Notes: generated by a model not told the origin, from the sequence alone. Positions 16,978 to 26,797 are shown, numbered from the stretch's first letter. The stretch is DNA of 64,000 bases from Thermobrachium celere DSM 8682 (GCF_000430995.1 NZ_HF952018.1:1306449-1370448); one strand, 5' to 3'. Program-made: numbers and translations.

Positions 16978-17494
16978 TATCTCCTCCTTCTCTTTTTTTA
17001 CTCATAACAATTAAATTATGATATCTACCATTCTTATATATTCTTTCTCTAAGTTCACCTTCAAATTCAAATCCAAGCTTTCTATATAGATTTAAAGCTG
17101 CCTTATTATCGCTTAACACATGAAGATAAACTAAATTCATATTCATTTCATTAAATATAAAATCCAAACCTGTTCTTAATGCATCTTCACCTAGTCCCTT
17201 ACCCCTAGAGTTTTTATCATAAATTACTATGCCAATTTCACAATTTCTATATTCCCATTTTATTTTATCTATTATAAACAACCCAATAGGCTTTCTATCA
17301 TGATTATCTATTATAAAAATCCTTTTGTTATTTTCCTCTTCAGCAGATAAAACATATGAATCTGCATAACGTTTTGACAAAGGATATATTATATCAAGAT
17401 TAATATTAGTCTCTCTATCATTTAACCACGCTGAAATTATTCTAGAATCTTCTAACTCAACCGCCCTTAAAAAAACTTTTTCACCCTTTAACAC
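16952..17494 (-). CDS. GNAT-family N-acetyltransferase (RimJ/RimL-like)
   Basis: About 180 residues. The start is GTG at 17494: GGAGGTGACAAA lies directly before it, whereas the longer frame from 17539 runs through a terminator and lacks a ribosome site. The acetyl-CoA loop is visible in NSRGKGLGEDALRTGLDFIF, followed by VYLHVLSDNKAALNLYRKLGFEFEG, typical of ribosomal-protein-type acetyltransferases. The acceptor (protein N terminus, amine or antibiotic) cannot be told. It overlaps yfcE. Confidence 0.85.
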   Translation of the reverse strand: MLKGEKVFLRAVELEDSRIISAWLNDRETNINLDIIYPLSKRYADSYVLSAEEENNKRIFIIDNHDRKPIGLFIIDKIKWEYRNCEIGIVIYDKNSRGKGLGEDALRTGLDFIFNEMNMNLVYLHVLSDNKAALNLYRKLGFEFEGELRERIYKNGRYHNLIVMSKKREGGDNDENWIDK

Positions 17495-17537
17495 TTTGTC
17501 ACCTCCAAACCTTTTTAGCATAATTATACCATAAAAC

Positions 17538-17582
17538 AAAAAAGACTGCCTTAGGTTTTTCCTAAATGGCAGTCTTTTTTGC
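17538..17582. terminator. Bidirectional-looking terminator downstream of the permease gene
   Basis: The stem AAAGACTGCC (17541-17550) pairs with GGCAGTCTTT (17568-17577), and inner TTAGG/CCTAA extends it. A and T runs lie on both sides. It ends the leftward permease transcript just before the acetyltransferase start. Confidence 0.85.
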
Positions 17583-17586
17583 CTAA

Positions 17587-18912
17587 TTAGTTCTTTCTTA
17601 GATATTTATATACAGGTAGTCCCACTAGTGTTACCACAACACCATATAGTGCATATGTTGTATTTGTTAGTAGTGTATTTATTAGTATAAATATTCCACC
17701 TGCAATTCCTACTAATGGTACTATTGGGAATAGTGGTACCTCATATGGTCTGTGTAGATGTGGGAACTTCTTTCTTAAAACAAACACACCTGCCACAGCC
17801 ATTGTAAAGAATATCCATAGAACGAATACAACAAGGTCAGTAAGTATATCAAATGAACCTGTTGCAACGTATATTATAGTCATAACAAATGTTAATATCA
17901 TTGCATTAACTGGAGTTCCATACTTTTCACTTTCTTTTCCTAATATTTCATGGTAAGGTAATAACTTTTCCTTTGCCATTGCATATGGAACTCTTGTACC
18001 AGTTAGAACATATCCATTTAGAGCACCAAATATTGATATTAATATACCTGCTGAAACAAATGCAGCTCCACCTTTACCAAAAAGTGCTACTGCAACATCT
18101 GATGCTGCCTTCTTTGATGAAATTATTTGATCTACTGGTAATACATTTATAACAGCAATATTTATAGTAACGTATGCAATCATTACTAGTACTAGTCCAC
18201 CTATTATTGCTCTTGGCAGATTCTTACCTGGGTTCTCAATTTCACCTGCAATATTACCTACATTAATCCAACCATCATAAGCCCATAGTGTACCTAGTAT
18301 AGCTGCACCAAATCCAGCAGTTGTACTAGCATCTGTAACCATTGGAGTAAAGTCATGTGCTTGTCCCTTAATTAAACCAAATATTATTAAAACAAATATT
18401 GGTAACAACTTTGCAACAGTTGCCACTGATTGAAGCTTTCCACCAAACTTTGTAGAAATCATATTTATAAGCATTAAGAATGCTATTACTCCAACTGCAA
18501 GTAGTTTTTGTTGCATCTCAGTTAAACTAACAAATGCAGTTGCTTGAGTTGCAAGTACTATACCAAGTGCAGCCATTGAACCTGGTATATATACAAGAGT
18601 TTGTACCCATCCTAATAAGAAAGCCCATTTTTCTCCATATAATTCCTTAAGATATGCAAATAGTCCTCCTGTCTTTGGAATAGCTGCTGCTATTTCTGCA
18701 ACAGTAAGACCTGCTGCCATAGTTATAATTCCACCTACTATCCAAGCTAGTATTCCAAGCCCTGGAGCTCCAGCACTTGCAAATACCTTAGATGGTTTAA
18801 AGAAGATACCTGAACCAATAACAACACCTATAACTACTGCTATAGCTTCAATAAGTCCTAAGCTTTTCTTTGGTTGTTGTACTTCAATCTTTTGTTCTTT
18901 TAGCGCTTGCAT
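17587..18912 (-). CDS. APC-family amino-acid permease
   Basis: About 441 residues with twelve predictable hydrophobic helices. The APC-superfamily TM1 signature is VVIGVVIGSGIFFKPSKVF, followed by GILAWIVGGIITMAAGLTVAEIAAAIPKTGG. It is a cytoplasmic-membrane secondary transporter, close to the serine/threonine exchanger and LAT-like group. The actual substrate is not readable. The longer frame starts at a TTG (18933); ATG at 18912, 5 bases after AAGGG, is preferred. It is monocistronic with its own terminator. Confidence 0.88.
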   Translation of the reverse strand: MQALKEQKIEVQQPKKSLGLIEAIAVVIGVVIGSGIFFKPSKVFASAGAPGLGILAWIVGGIITMAAGLTVAEIAAAIPKTGGLFAYLKELYGEKWAFLLGWVQTLVYIPGSMAALGIVLATQATAFVSLTEMQQKLLAVGVIAFLMLINMISTKFGGKLQSVATVAKLLPIFVLIIFGLIKGQAHDFTPMVTDASTTAGFGAAILGTLWAYDGWINVGNIAGEIENPGKNLPRAIIGGLVLVMIAYVTINIAVINVLPVDQIISSKKAASDVAVALFGKGGAAFVSAGILISIFGALNGYVLTGTRVPYAMAKEKLLPYHEILGKESEKYGTPVNAMILTFVMTIIYVATGSFDILTDLVVFVLWIFFTMAVAGVFVLRKKFPHLHRPYEVPLFPIVPLVGIAGGIFILINTLLTNTTYALYGVVVTLVGLPVYKYLRKN

Positions 18913-19045
18913 TCTACCCTTCCTTCCTTCCAAATTTCGATTTATTTTTTCATTATTCGACTTTCTTTATTTTACTAAAAAGAATATTTTATTTCAACAT
19001 ATTTTCCATAAAAAAATTTTAATAATCAATTTTCTAAATTTTCTA

Positions 19046-19501
19046 TTAAAATATTTTGTCTAAATCGTCTTCGCTATAAACCTTTATCCCATTTTGAATT
19101 AAAAGCTCTGCTGTAATTCCGTTGCCTTCCTTTAGCCTACCCCTAAAAGTTCCATCATATATAAAACCACACCCACAGGAAGGACTTTTTGACTTTAAAA
19201 TTGCAATTTTCACATCATAAATTTTTGCAAGTTTTAAAGTTTCATATGCGCCTTTAACAAAGCAGTCTGTAACATCTTGGCCTTCAATATTTATAACCTT
19301 TCCATTACCGTCTAATACATCTTTTGAATTTTCCGCTTTTATTTCGGCTGGTTTTCTTGGTGTTGGTAGTCCCCCTAATTGTTCTGGACATACAGGAATA
19401 GCTGGATATTTTTTGATAAATTCTAAAACCTTAATATTCTTATTATCACCCCCATTATATTTGCAACATAGTCCTAGTAAACAAGCACTGATTAAAATCA
19501 T
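19046..19501 (-). CDS. DUF523 (YbbK-like) cysteine-motif protein
   Basis: 151 residues, full length for DUF523. Conserved features are the N-terminal ILISACLLGLCCKYNG, CPEQLGGLPTPRKPAEI, and the cysteine-rich KSKSPSCGCGFIYDGTFRGRLKEGNGI. The several conserved cysteines suggest metal or iron-sulfur binding, but no function is proven. It lies alone between the permease and mutS2, with GGAGTGGTCTT upstream of the ATG. Confidence 0.88.
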   Translation of the reverse strand: MILISACLLGLCCKYNGGDNKNIKVLEFIKKYPAIPVCPEQLGGLPTPRKPAEIKAENSKDVLDGNGKVINIEGQDVTDCFVKGAYETLKLAKIYDVKIAILKSKSPSCGCGFIYDGTFRGRLKEGNGITAELLIQNGIKVYSEDDLDKIF

Positions 19502-19607
19502 AAGACCACTCCTTAGACATTAAAAATTTATATTATATTTCGACATTTTTCAATATTTTAGACAAAAACTTAATATAAATTTTTCTTAATTATATTTAAG
19601 ACAAATT

Positions 19608-19649
19608 TAAAAATTTAATAGGCCATGAACTAATCGTTCAATGGCCTTT
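19608..19649 (-). terminator. Terminator of mutS2
   Basis: The stem GGCCATGAAC / GTTCAATGGCC (19621-19630 with 19636-19646, one bulged base) is followed on the minus strand by a U-rich run. The arm contains the CCATGAA heptamer seen in other terminators of this window. Confidence 0.7.
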
Positions 19650-19653
19650 AAAC

Positions 19654-22014
19654 CTACTTTAGTTCAACTACTGTTACACCACTTCCACCTTCATTTATAT
19701 CGCCCATTCTCATAGATTTAACGTGGTGGTGCTTTTTCAATGCTTGCCTTATACCTTCTCTTAAAGCTCCTGTACCTTTTCCATGTATAATCCTTACTGA
19801 ATTAAGTCCTGCAATATATGCATCGTCAAGATACTTATCTAAATTATATAAAGCTTCATCTACTGTTTGACCTCTTAAATCAATTTCTGAAGATATATTC
19901 TGAGCCTTTTGCTTTATTATATTGGTAACACCAGATTTTTTAACTTCCTTTTTATTTACTTCAACTTTTTTCAATTTATTCAAAGGAACATTCATCTTTA
20001 TAATACCAATCTGTACTTGAACCTCACCCTTTGAATCTGGTTTTGAAAGTACTACTCCCTTTTGTGAAACTGTTGTTACAAATACCTCTTCTCCAACATT
20101 TACATCCTCTAATTGTTCAAACTCATCCACTTGATCTTCCTGCACATTTTTATTTACTTCATCGATTTTTTCTTTTAATTTTCTTCTTGCCTCTTCTGCT
20201 TGCTTTAATGATATAATTTCACTATTTTTCTTTAGTTCTGTAAGTTCCTTCACAATTGCATCTGCTTCAAATTTTGCCTGTTGAAGTATTCTTCTTGCCT
20301 CTTCTTGAGCCTTTCTTATTAACTTTTCCCTCTGATTATCAAGCTTAAATTTTTTATCAGATAACTCCTTCTTTATCTCTAAGGATTCTCTCTTTATAGC
20401 CTCTACCTCTTCTATTTCCTTTTCTAATAAAATAGTTTTATTTTGAAGTGCCTGTATTACATCCTCAAACCTAGCAGCATCCTTTGATATCTTCTTTTTA
20501 GCATTTTCAATAATAGAATTATCAAGACCAAGTCTTTTTGATATTTCAAATGCATTTGACTTACCTGGTATACCTATTAATAACCTATAAGTTGGCCTTA
20601 GTGTTTCTACGTCAAATTCAACACTTGCATTTTCAAAGCCTTCCTTTTCCATAGCAAATACCTTTAGCTCACTATAATGGGTTGTTGCTACTATTTTAGA
20701 TCCCTTTTCATAAACATACTCAAGTATAGACATAGCAAGGGCAGCACCCTCAGTTGGATCTGTACCTGCACCAAGTTCATCTACTAAAACTAAAGATGAA
20801 TCATCTACTTCCTTAAGTATATTTACTATATTTGTCATGTGAGATGAAAATGTAGATAAACTCTGCTCTATACTCTGTTCATCTCCGATATCAGCAAAAA
20901 CCTTTTTAAATACTGAAACCTGTGAGCCAGAAGCAACTGGTATTGCAAGCCCTGTCATTGCCATTAGTGTCAGAAGCCCTGTTGTTTTTAAAGTAACTGT
21001 CTTTCCACCTGTATTTGGTCCTGTAATTACTAATGCTTTGTACGCTTCACCTAATCTTATATCTATAGGTACAACCTTTTCTTTATCAATAAGTGGATGT
21101 CTTGCTCTTTTAAGATTTATATAACCATTTGTATTTATTTCTGGTATTGTCGCATCTAAATCAAGTCCAAACCTTCCCTTTGATAATATGAAATCTAAAT
21201 AACCTATATTAAAATTATTGTGCTCTAAGTAGTCAGAATTCATAGCAACCTTTTGGCTTAATTCATATAATATTCTCTCTATTTCTTGTTTTTCCTTAAG
21301 CAATAATTCTTTAATTTCATTATTTAATTCAACAACTGCCATAGGTTCAATAAAAAGTGTTGATCCACTTGCTGACTGATCGTGTACAAGTCCTGGAACA
21401 CTTCCTTTAAATTCAGCCTTAACAGGAAGAACGTATCTATCTCCTCTTAAGGTAATTATAGGATCCTGTAGGTATTTAGAATATGTCTGAAGCATAGATT
21501 GTAATTTTTCTTTTACTTTAGCATTTTTATCTCTTATCGATCTTCTTATACTAAAAAGCTTTTCACTTGCTCTATCTGATATCTCATTTTCACTTAAAAT
21601 TTTTGTCTCTATTTCATTTTCAAGTCCCTTTATAACAACTAAAGAGTCAACCACCTCATATATTATAGGGCATATTTCCTGTTTATTACCATCATTCATA
21701 AACTCCTTAAGTTGTCTTGTGCATTTCAAAAGTGAATTTACCCTTAAAAGCTCTATTGGTTGAAGCGTAAATCCCATTTTAGCCCTTTTTAATGTATCTG
21801 TTAAATCATAAGAAATGTTTATTGGTAAGTTACCCCATCTTAAAACTGCTTCAAATCCTTCTTTGGTTTCCTCTAATCTTTCTCTAATCTCATGAATGTT
21901 AGTTGAAGGCTTAAGTTCCTTTATCATCTTTTTTGCAATTTCAGTAAAGGCTCTTTGCTCTAACATATCTATAATTTTATTGTATTCAAGTATCTTTAAC
22001 GTTTTTTCATTCAT
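19654..22014 (-). CDS. mutS2: MutS2 ATPase/endonuclease
   Basis: About 786 residues. There is no mismatch-recognition domain, as expected for MutS2. The MutS core has Walker A GPNTGGKTVTLKTTG (near 335), Walker B LVDELGAGTDPTEGAAL, and the ATTHYSELK switch. A long coiled coil spans about 515-640. The C-terminal Smr nuclease domain (IDLRGQTVDEALYNLDKYL, IHGKGTGALREGI) covers about 705-786. In Firmicutes it acts on collided ribosomes and recombination intermediates. ATG at 22014 is preferred over 22023, which abuts GGAAGG too closely. Confidence 0.95.
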   Translation of the reverse strand: MNEKTLKILEYNKIIDMLEQRAFTEIAKKMIKELKPSTNIHEIRERLEETKEGFEAVLRWGNLPINISYDLTDTLKRAKMGFTLQPIELLRVNSLLKCTRQLKEFMNDGNKQEICPIIYEVVDSLVVIKGLENEIETKILSENEISDRASEKLFSIRRSIRDKNAKVKEKLQSMLQTYSKYLQDPIITLRGDRYVLPVKAEFKGSVPGLVHDQSASGSTLFIEPMAVVELNNEIKELLLKEKQEIERILYELSQKVAMNSDYLEHNNFNIGYLDFILSKGRFGLDLDATIPEINTNGYINLKRARHPLIDKEKVVPIDIRLGEAYKALVITGPNTGGKTVTLKTTGLLTLMAMTGLAIPVASGSQVSVFKKVFADIGDEQSIEQSLSTFSSHMTNIVNILKEVDDSSLVLVDELGAGTDPTEGAALAMSILEYVYEKGSKIVATTHYSELKVFAMEKEGFENASVEFDVETLRPTYRLLIGIPGKSNAFEISKRLGLDNSIIENAKKKISKDAARFEDVIQALQNKTILLEKEIEEVEAIKRESLEIKKELSDKKFKLDNQREKLIRKAQEEARRILQQAKFEADAIVKELTELKKNSEIISLKQAEEARRKLKEKIDEVNKNVQEDQVDEFEQLEDVNVGEEVFVTTVSQKGVVLSKPDSKGEVQVQIGIIKMNVPLNKLKKVEVNKKEVKKSGVTNIIKQKAQNISSEIDLRGQTVDEALYNLDKYLDDAYIAGLNSVRIIHGKGTGALREGIRQALKKHHHVKSMRMGDINEGGSGVTVVELK

Positions 22015-22029
22015 AAAACCCATCCTTCC

Positions 22030-24390
22030 TTATAAAACACCTCTATAGTAATGTCCTTTTGTTATTTTATCATTAAGCATTTTTAAAACATAATCTATAT
22101 TTTTTGTTAATTTATATTCTTTATTATTCAGCATATCTACAGCTTCTCTAAATGCTTTTGATATGTTAACTGCATCATCTATTGACTCATCCAAGAAATA
22201 TACTATTAGGTTATCAACACCTGTTTCACATACATCCCTCAAATCTTCAAGCATACACAAAACTTTTGAATTATATATGTGGTTTCTACAGTACATATCA
22301 GGCACAACTAAAAATTCTTCATTCATCCTATCCTTTAAATAGTGTATTTTATTTTTGCATATAAGAGCACAGTTTTCCCTTCCTTGCCCCTTGGAACTTC
22401 CAATAAAACATTGTCTTGACACCATCATTTTTATTCTTCCATAAACAAAAGCCATTGTTTCCTTATGCGTATGCTCCACTAAATCCTTCATTTCTTTTAA
22501 ATTTAGCTCTAATGAAATTAGACTCCCTTTATTATCTATAGCCTTAGTTGATTCTGAATTAAATATATTAAATCCTCTATCTAATAAAATTTCAAACTGC
22601 TTAGATTTTAAGTATCTATAGATACCCATATTGCCACAAAGCACAGAATTTATACCAATATTTTTAAGATCATCTAGCTGATTTTTTATCTCATCCTGTT
22701 CTTCTAATACAATTTCAGGAATCCAAGGATTTGCTTTTATACCCTTATTAATTAAATCTTTGATATTTCCATTATTTATTCTTAACTTGTCTCCTCCAAA
22801 ATACACCTCATCAAAATATTCATGCACTGCCTCTACTATATCTTGTCTTCCTGTTACTAATACTAATTTCTTTAAATTTCTCTTTTGCATAGTTTCTGAA
22901 ATAAAATTAACCTTCACTTCTTCTCTTTTGCCTTGTTTCTTTTCTAATAGCTTTTCTATTGCCTCTCTCCTTAGACTATTTATTTTTGAAACTGGTACTA
23001 TTACATCATCATCTAGTTCTGCTGTTAGATTTGTTAATATATATGGCGTATCCTTAGTTTTTGATAGGCTCTCCTTTAATTTTTCTATTGTAATTGGTTT
23101 GCTAATGGCAATTTCCGGTGGATTTGATAGTATTGAAACTTCATCTCCATATATATCCCTTATTTTTAAAACAATATCCTCATTTTTTCTAACCTTTATA
23201 TAAGCGTCTATTGGTATTCGTTTTATTTCTTTTCCTTCAAAACTTTCCTTTGCTCTGTTTATAAGCTCAATATCAGATGTTTTGTATAATATATCTCCTG
23301 TCTTTGCACCCTTTAAATAAAATTCCACTTCATCCCCAGATGAAGCCTTCTTTATGATACTTCCCTTCTTTTTCATATTAGCAACAACAACACCTATACC
23401 CTTGTCAAAAACCTCAACCCCATCTCCTTCATTAAGCTCAGCCTCAAGCTTTACTCTTATAAAATCTCCCTTAACATTAACAACTCGTCCAAGATATGTT
23501 CCCCAATTTCTAGGTTTTTTGTAACTCATCATTTCACTACCCTGCCTTTTAAACATAAAGGCAGATGTGAAACCACCTCTATTGAATATTTGAGTTACAT
23601 CCTCAATATGGGATTTAGTAAGCTTTCCATCTATTGCAGCTCTATATGCAGAAACAACTGTTGCAACATACTCAGGCCTTTTCATTCTTCCTTCTATTTT
23701 TAAAGAATATACACCTAGATCCTTTATTTTATCAATAAATTCTAATGTAGATAAATCTTTAGGACTTAAATGATATGCCTTTTTATCATGGAGCCTATAT
23801 TCTAATCTACAAGGCTGTGCACATCTTCCTCTGTTTCCACTTCTTCCTCCAATTATACTACTCATAAGACACTGTCCAGAAAAACTAATACAAAGTGCTC
23901 CATGAACAAACATTTCAAGTTCAGCTCGTGTATTTTTTGATATATATTCTATTTCTTTAAGTGATAGTTCCCTCGCTAAAACAACTCTTTTTACTCCTAA
24001 ATCATATAGCATCTCTACTGCATCAAGATTGTGGGCCGTCATCTGTGTGCTTGCATGAACCTCAAAATCAGGCAAGTACTCTCTTAAAAGCTTTAAAAAG
24101 CCTAAATCCTGAATTATTATAGCATCTACACCTATTGAATACAAAAATGCTGCATATTCTAAAGCTTGTTTAATTTCACTATTCTTAAGAAGTGTATTTA
24201 AAGTAACATAAACCTTTACATTATAGGCATGGCAAAATCTAACAGCTTGTATTAGCTCATCTCTATCAAAATTGGCTGCACTCTGTCTTGCAGAAAACTC
24301 CTTACCACCTAAATATACAGCATCTGCTCCATTTAAAACAGCCGCCTTTAAACTCTCCATGTCACCTGCTGGTGCTAAAAGCTCTAGCAT
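22030..24390 (-). CDS. U32-family peptidase with DUF3656 (large YhbU-like form)
   Basis: About 786 residues. The N-terminal U32 domain begins LELLAPAGDMESLKAAVLNGADAVYLGG and carries MFVHGALCISFSGQCLMSS and GNRGRCAQPCRLEYR with conserved cysteines. A middle DUF3656 domain and a C-terminal extension with more cysteines follow. Relatives RlhA/TrhP modify RNA by hydroxylation; the long Clostridia form is often next to mutS2, as here, and may do likewise. The start is ATG 24390, placed 8 bases after AAGGGAGAG. It is 15 bases from mutS2 and probably shares its operon. Confidence 0.9.
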   Translation of the reverse strand: MLELLAPAGDMESLKAAVLNGADAVYLGGKEFSARQSAANFDRDELIQAVRFCHAYNVKVYVTLNTLLKNSEIKQALEYAAFLYSIGVDAIIIQDLGFLKLLREYLPDFEVHASTQMTAHNLDAVEMLYDLGVKRVVLARELSLKEIEYISKNTRAELEMFVHGALCISFSGQCLMSSIIGGRSGNRGRCAQPCRLEYRLHDKKAYHLSPKDLSTLEFIDKIKDLGVYSLKIEGRMKRPEYVATVVSAYRAAIDGKLTKSHIEDVTQIFNRGGFTSAFMFKRQGSEMMSYKKPRNWGTYLGRVVNVKGDFIRVKLEAELNEGDGVEVFDKGIGVVVANMKKKGSIIKKASSGDEVEFYLKGAKTGDILYKTSDIELINRAKESFEGKEIKRIPIDAYIKVRKNEDIVLKIRDIYGDEVSILSNPPEIAISKPITIEKLKESLSKTKDTPYILTNLTAELDDDVIVPVSKINSLRREAIEKLLEKKQGKREEVKVNFISETMQKRNLKKLVLVTGRQDIVEAVHEYFDEVYFGGDKLRINNGNIKDLINKGIKANPWIPEIVLEEQDEIKNQLDDLKNIGINSVLCGNMGIYRYLKSKQFEILLDRGFNIFNSESTKAIDNKGSLISLELNLKEMKDLVEHTHKETMAFVYGRIKMMVSRQCFIGSSKGQGRENCALICKNKIHYLKDRMNEEFLVVPDMYCRNHIYNSKVLCMLEDLRDVCETGVDNLIVYFLDESIDDAVNISKAFREAVDMLNNKEYKLTKNIDYVLKMLNDKITKGHYYRGVL

Positions 24391-24457
24391 ATTAATCTCT
24401 CCCTTTAGTTTTATAACAACTTTATTATACACTATTTATTCTATTTTACAATTATAA

Positions 24458-24482
24458 TAAAAAAGGCTGCATAAGCAGCCTT
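24458..24482 (-). terminator. Terminator after the 24485-25228 gene
   Basis: AAGGCTGC/GCAGCCTT (24463-24470 with 24475-24482) has a 4-base loop and a strong U-run on the minus strand. Confidence 0.85.
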
Positions 24483-24484
24483 AA

Positions 24485-25228
24485 TTAACAATCAAGAGGT
24501 ATACCTTCAATTAAGATATCTTGGTCTACTCCTAATTTATCAAGAACATCTACAAATATGCTGAGTAATATTTCTGTTGCTCCTTGACTAGCGTGTGGTC
24601 CGTTTTCAATATATGGTGGTTCTCCTTCTATATTATGACCTACAGGATGTTGTGTTAATTTACAGTCATTTAATATATCATAATCTGATCTTACGGCTTT
24701 AATTAAAAGATGTGACTGAAGTGTTGGATCATCAAAGCATTCTTTTGGAATTTCTGCATCAAATGCAGTTAATGGTACATCCTTAACCCACTTAAATTTT
24801 GGATTTGTGTCTTGATCAATAACTTCTAATGTTTCACCTACACCAATAACCTGTGGTTCATTCATATTAGTTATGAAACAAGCTGTTGGATCTTCTTTGT
24901 AAACATCATCTGGGAGAACAACTATACCAAAACTGTTATCTTCATACTTAACCCAAAGTACAACCTTGAATGTTATAGTAAGCCTTGCTTTGTGATTACA
25001 AATTATTTCTTGTGTAGCTTCCCAATCTGTTATTTTCACTTCATTAATGCATTTTACTCCATAAGCATTTTGTCCAACTAATTTCTTATCAACGCAAAAA
25101 TGAAGTGGAAGTTTTTCTCCTTCATCTGCTTCAAAAAGTATTTGTTCTTCATTTGCATATTTTGCTAGTATCCTCTTTACATAAATGTCAAGTTGTTGTG
25201 GTGTTCCATTTCTTAAGAGGTCTGTCAT
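24485..25228 (-). CDS. Unrecognised soluble protein, possibly SPOCS/DUF3794-like
   Basis: 247 residues, acidic, with no signal peptide or membrane segment. The middle looks beta-rich: alternating hydrophobics in QEIICNHKARLTITFKVVLWVKYED recall DUF3794/SPOCS repeats of spore-assembly proteins. That resemblance is weak and offered only as a lead. The C terminus ends in LDKLGVDQDILIEGIPLDC. The ribosome site AGGGAGGGAAAATATA before ATG is good, and it has its own terminator, so it is a real gene. It is the last of three unfamiliar genes between zapA and the U32 peptidase. Confidence 0.7.
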   Translation of the reverse strand: MTDLLRNGTPQQLDIYVKRILAKYANEEQILFEADEGEKLPLHFCVDKKLVGQNAYGVKCINEVKITDWEATQEIICNHKARLTITFKVVLWVKYEDNSFGIVVLPDDVYKEDPTACFITNMNEPQVIGVGETLEVIDQDTNPKFKWVKDVPLTAFDAEIPKECFDDPTLQSHLLIKAVRSDYDILNDCKLTQHPVGHNIEGEPPYIENGPHASQGATEILLSIFVDVLDKLGVDQDILIEGIPLDC

Positions 25229-25304
25229 TATATTTTCCCTCCCTAATTAATTTCATAAATTCAAATTCTAATTTATACTATGCAATCAAGCTTAACTGTG
25301 TGAT

Positions 25305-25745
25305 TTATCTACCAAAAAATCTTGGAAAATTTGATCCTTTTTTTTCTAGAGTATTAACCTTCTCTAAAACAAGTTTAATGGTTTCATTTAAAAGCAATAT
25401 CTGTGATTCAAAATATTTTTTCTGTTCTTCTAAATTTTTGTTGATTTCCCCTAACATAAATTCTATGTTCTTTTTAAATATATCAACAACCTCGCCTAAT
25501 TCATTAACATTATTTATTAGATTATTTATAACCTCAGCATTTTTATCTTCTTGGTCTCTTTTTAGACTCTCCTCACTTGCCTTTTTTAACAAATCTACTT
25601 GCTTTTTAAGTTCATCCATTTCAAAATTTAACCTCTGTATTTTTGTATTAATATTGTCAAATATACTTTCACTTTGCGATTTAATTACCTTCTGCCAACC
25701 TGTATTAAACTCATATTGCACCTGATTTGGATCCTTACGTGCCAA
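25305..25745 (-). CDS. Unrecognised small coiled-coil protein
   Basis: About 146 residues, almost wholly helical heptads: residues about 20-60 (FDNINTKIQRLNFEMDELKK) and about 85-140. The long frame begins at a TTG (25760) inside the ribosome site. The TTG at 25745 lies 8 bases after GGAGG and is the better start, giving MARKDPNQVQYEFNTGW. The C terminus is short and basic-aromatic (PRFFGR). No catalytic motif is visible. It may act as a structural partner of its neighbours; nothing more can be said. Confidence 0.65.
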   Translation of the reverse strand: MARKDPNQVQYEFNTGWQKVIKSQSESIFDNINTKIQRLNFEMDELKKQVDLLKKASEESLKRDQEDKNAEVINNLINNVNELGEVVDIFKKNIEFMLGEINKNLEEQKKYFESQILLLNETIKLVLEKVNTLEKKGSNFPRFFGR

Positions 25746-25805
25746 AATTTCATCCTCCAAAGCATGGTTTATTATATAATATGCTATTAAATTAATTTAG
25801 GTCAC

Positions 25806-25835
25806 AAAAAAAATAGGGTAATTACCCTATTTTTT
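25806..25835 (-). terminator. Terminator of the 25827-26714 gene
   Basis: The 12-bp perfect stem AAAAATAGGGTA/TACCCTATTTTT (25809-25820 with 25823-25834) has a 2-base nominal loop and flanking A/T runs. It overlaps the stop codon. Confidence 0.8.
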
Positions 25836-26714
25836 AAAATAATCAACAATTCTTTTCCTAAGAGCTATTTTTTCCTTTTGCAATTCACTTGACATTTCGT
25901 TTTTTTCTTTTTTTAAACGTTTTATCTCGTCTTGCGCTCTTGCATTTTCTATTTCTAGTAATGAATTCTTTTTTTTCTCTTTATCTAATTTTTCTTCTAA
26001 ATCCTTAATCCTTTCTACTAGCCTTGTACACTCTGCAGACAAATTTAAAGTTTTAACTCTTTCCATTTGAAGTTCAGAATTTATTGTACTCAATTCTAGT
26101 TTATATCTTTCTATCTCATTTTTTAGATAATGATTTTCTTCTTCTATTTCACTTAGTCTGCTAGATAATGTTTTAACTATACTATCTAAATTAACTATTA
26201 CATCTTTTATGTCCATGTCATCTAATCCTGCAGCAACCTGCATATATGTTTGCATGTTATTTAATTCTTTTAGCATAAGACTTTTCTCCATAAGTAAACT
26301 AATACAAACTAAACTCTCCCCTGAAATCTTAATAGTTTTATATTTCAAATCTATATCATAATTAAAATTAATTTTTTTAAATTTCAAGTTGCATTCTAAC
26401 TCTAAAAAATCCTCAAAAGATACACTAGGCTCAAAGTACTGTCTAAATGCTCTTATACAACTATCAAAGCTATAGGTTAAAGTATACCTGTTTACATTAT
26501 TATCTTCTAAAACATCTACTAAAAGAGTACACTCTATATTAATTTCAATATTAATATATTTGGGATTCCTTGATATGTTTTTTATATTTATGAACTCTTT
26601 GTGTGAAACAATATTTTTTATCTTCGTTTCAAAATCAAATTTTATCTCCCTATCTAAAATTACATGATTTTTAATATATTTGGTTTTTATAGTTTTTGTA
26701 GTAATTACATTCAT
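25827..26714 (-). CDS. Unrecognised protein: beta-rich N-terminal half, coiled-coil C-terminal half
   Basis: About 295 residues in two parts. Residues 1-160 look beta-rich, with an alternating pattern (INIEINIECTLLVDV) loosely like SPOCS/DUF3794. Residues about 175-290 form a long parallel-type coiled coil (SRLSEIEEENHYLKNEIERY onward). There is no membrane segment. The start is taken as ATG 26714, 7 bases after TGGA; ATG 26726 is possible. It follows zapA, also a coiled-coil protein, suggesting but not proving a link to the division or sporulation machinery. Confidence 0.65.
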   Translation of the reverse strand: MNVITTKTIKTKYIKNHVILDREIKFDFETKIKNIVSHKEFINIKNISRNPKYINIEINIECTLLVDVLEDNNVNRYTLTYSFDSCIRAFRQYFEPSVSFEDFLELECNLKFKKINFNYDIDLKYKTIKISGESLVCISLLMEKSLMLKELNNMQTYMQVAAGLDDMDIKDVIVNLDSIVKTLSSRLSEIEEENHYLKNEIERYKLELSTINSELQMERVKTLNLSAECTRLVERIKDLEEKLDKEKKKNSLLEIENARAQDEIKRLKKEKNEMSSELQKEKIALRKRIVDYFKK

Positions 26715-26774
26715 AAAAAATTCCATTCAACTTGCTATATATTATATATATTTTTATAAAACTAATTTTATGTA

Positions 26775-26797
26775 CAAAAAAAGGGCCTAAAGCCCTA
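26775..26797 (-). terminator. Terminator of zapA
   Basis: AGGGC/GCCCT (26782-26786 with 26792-26796) has a 5-base loop and is followed on the minus strand by seven or more U. Confidence 0.8.

Noticed and set aside
19539-19545. TTCGACA, a possible Spo0A box upstream of the DUF523 gene
   Set aside because: A 7-base match in AT-rich DNA occurs by chance often, and there is no paired site or sporulation link for this gene.
25105-25725. 206-residue plus-strand frame opposite the coiled-coil genes
   Set aside because: It spans the intergenic space and two minus-strand genes that each have ribosome sites; its own start has none and the product is low-complexity.
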